Assembly (NCBI GenBank): GCA_026195755.1
Contig: JAPHRL010000092.1
Span: 1-7,623 of the forward strand
DNA: 7,623 bases
Origin: Kangiella sp.
Lineage (GTDB): Bacteria; Pseudomonadota; Gammaproteobacteria; Enterobacterales; Kangiellaceae
Direction: 5' to 3'
Shown: positions 7,585 to 7,623 of the stretch, in pieces
Layout: every line of letters begins with the position of its first letter
Position numbering within the stretch: position 1 is the stretch's first letter
The notes under the pieces: generated by a model
The model's database searches: none
What the model was told of the DNA's origin: nothing
The model's input: only the letters and a program-made list of their open reading frames with translations
Made by a program: the position numbers and the translations under genes

Positions 7585-7623
7585 ACTCATTTTGGAATAT
7601 TTGATAAATACTTCTCAGATATA

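Larger units (their letters stand above)
7335..7623. other. Upstream region of the T6SS operon, no convincing gene
   Basis: This AT-rich stretch lies upstream of tagH. On both strands it holds only ORFs of 40 codons or fewer, without good ribosome sites. It contains possible minus-strand promoter elements, listed separately, and small inverted repeats such as TTGG-N5-CCAA at 7404-7416 and TGCC-N10-GGCA at 7381-7398. None is long enough to call an operator or terminator with confidence. The next gene to the right lies outside the window, so I cannot tell whether the region is divergent or part of a longer operon. Confidence 0.6.

Noticed and set aside
7468..7590. 40-codon minus-strand ORF upstream of tagH
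   Set aside because: It has no good ribosome site, no recognisable domain and an unremarkable composition, and it would overlap the likely promoter region.
1..7623. Searched for CRISPR arrays, tRNA/rRNA genes, insertion-sequence ends and long repeats
   Set aside because: None was seen. The window is filled by the five-gene operon and its leader.

Overview
The window carries the membrane-complex half of a type VI secretion system (T6SS). All five genes lie on the minus strand and read from right to left: a forkhead-associated scaffold gene (tagH/fha), tssJ, tssK, tssL and tssM. The first four are complete. tssM runs off the left edge after 921 codons, without its C-terminus or stop codon. The right-hand 289 bases hold no convincing gene and probably contain the operon's promoter.

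The genes are packed as a single transcription unit, with gaps of 10, 9, 34 and 1 bp. The Shine-Dalgarno sequences of tssJ and tssK overlap the stop codon of the gene before them, so translation is probably coupled. No terminator or internal promoter is evident.

In the assembled machine, TssJ is the outer-membrane lipoprotein, and TssM spans the inner membrane and reaches TssJ through its large periplasmic part. TssL completes the inner-membrane complex. TssK is the cytoplasmic adaptor that docks the phage-like baseplate. The FHA protein is expected to act as a phosphothreonine-dependent switch on assembly. TssL here is the specialised type, with a C-terminal OmpA-like peptidoglycan-binding domain. 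Its N-terminus carries a threonine beside a PGG motif, which could be the ligand of the FHA protein.

The gene order fha-tssJ-tssK-tssL-tssM and the OmpA-bearing TssL resemble the Pseudomonas aeruginosa HSI-I type of cluster. The protein families, intermediate-to-low GC by eye and Proteobacteria-like signals suggest a gammaproteobacterium, possibly marine, but the genus cannot be named from this sequence. The sheath, tube, baseplate, ClpV, kinase/phosphatase and effector genes are not in the window. I see a recognisable T6SS module and no evidence of an unknown system. The points most worth checking are the possible TssL-FHA phospho-switch and the promoter region.
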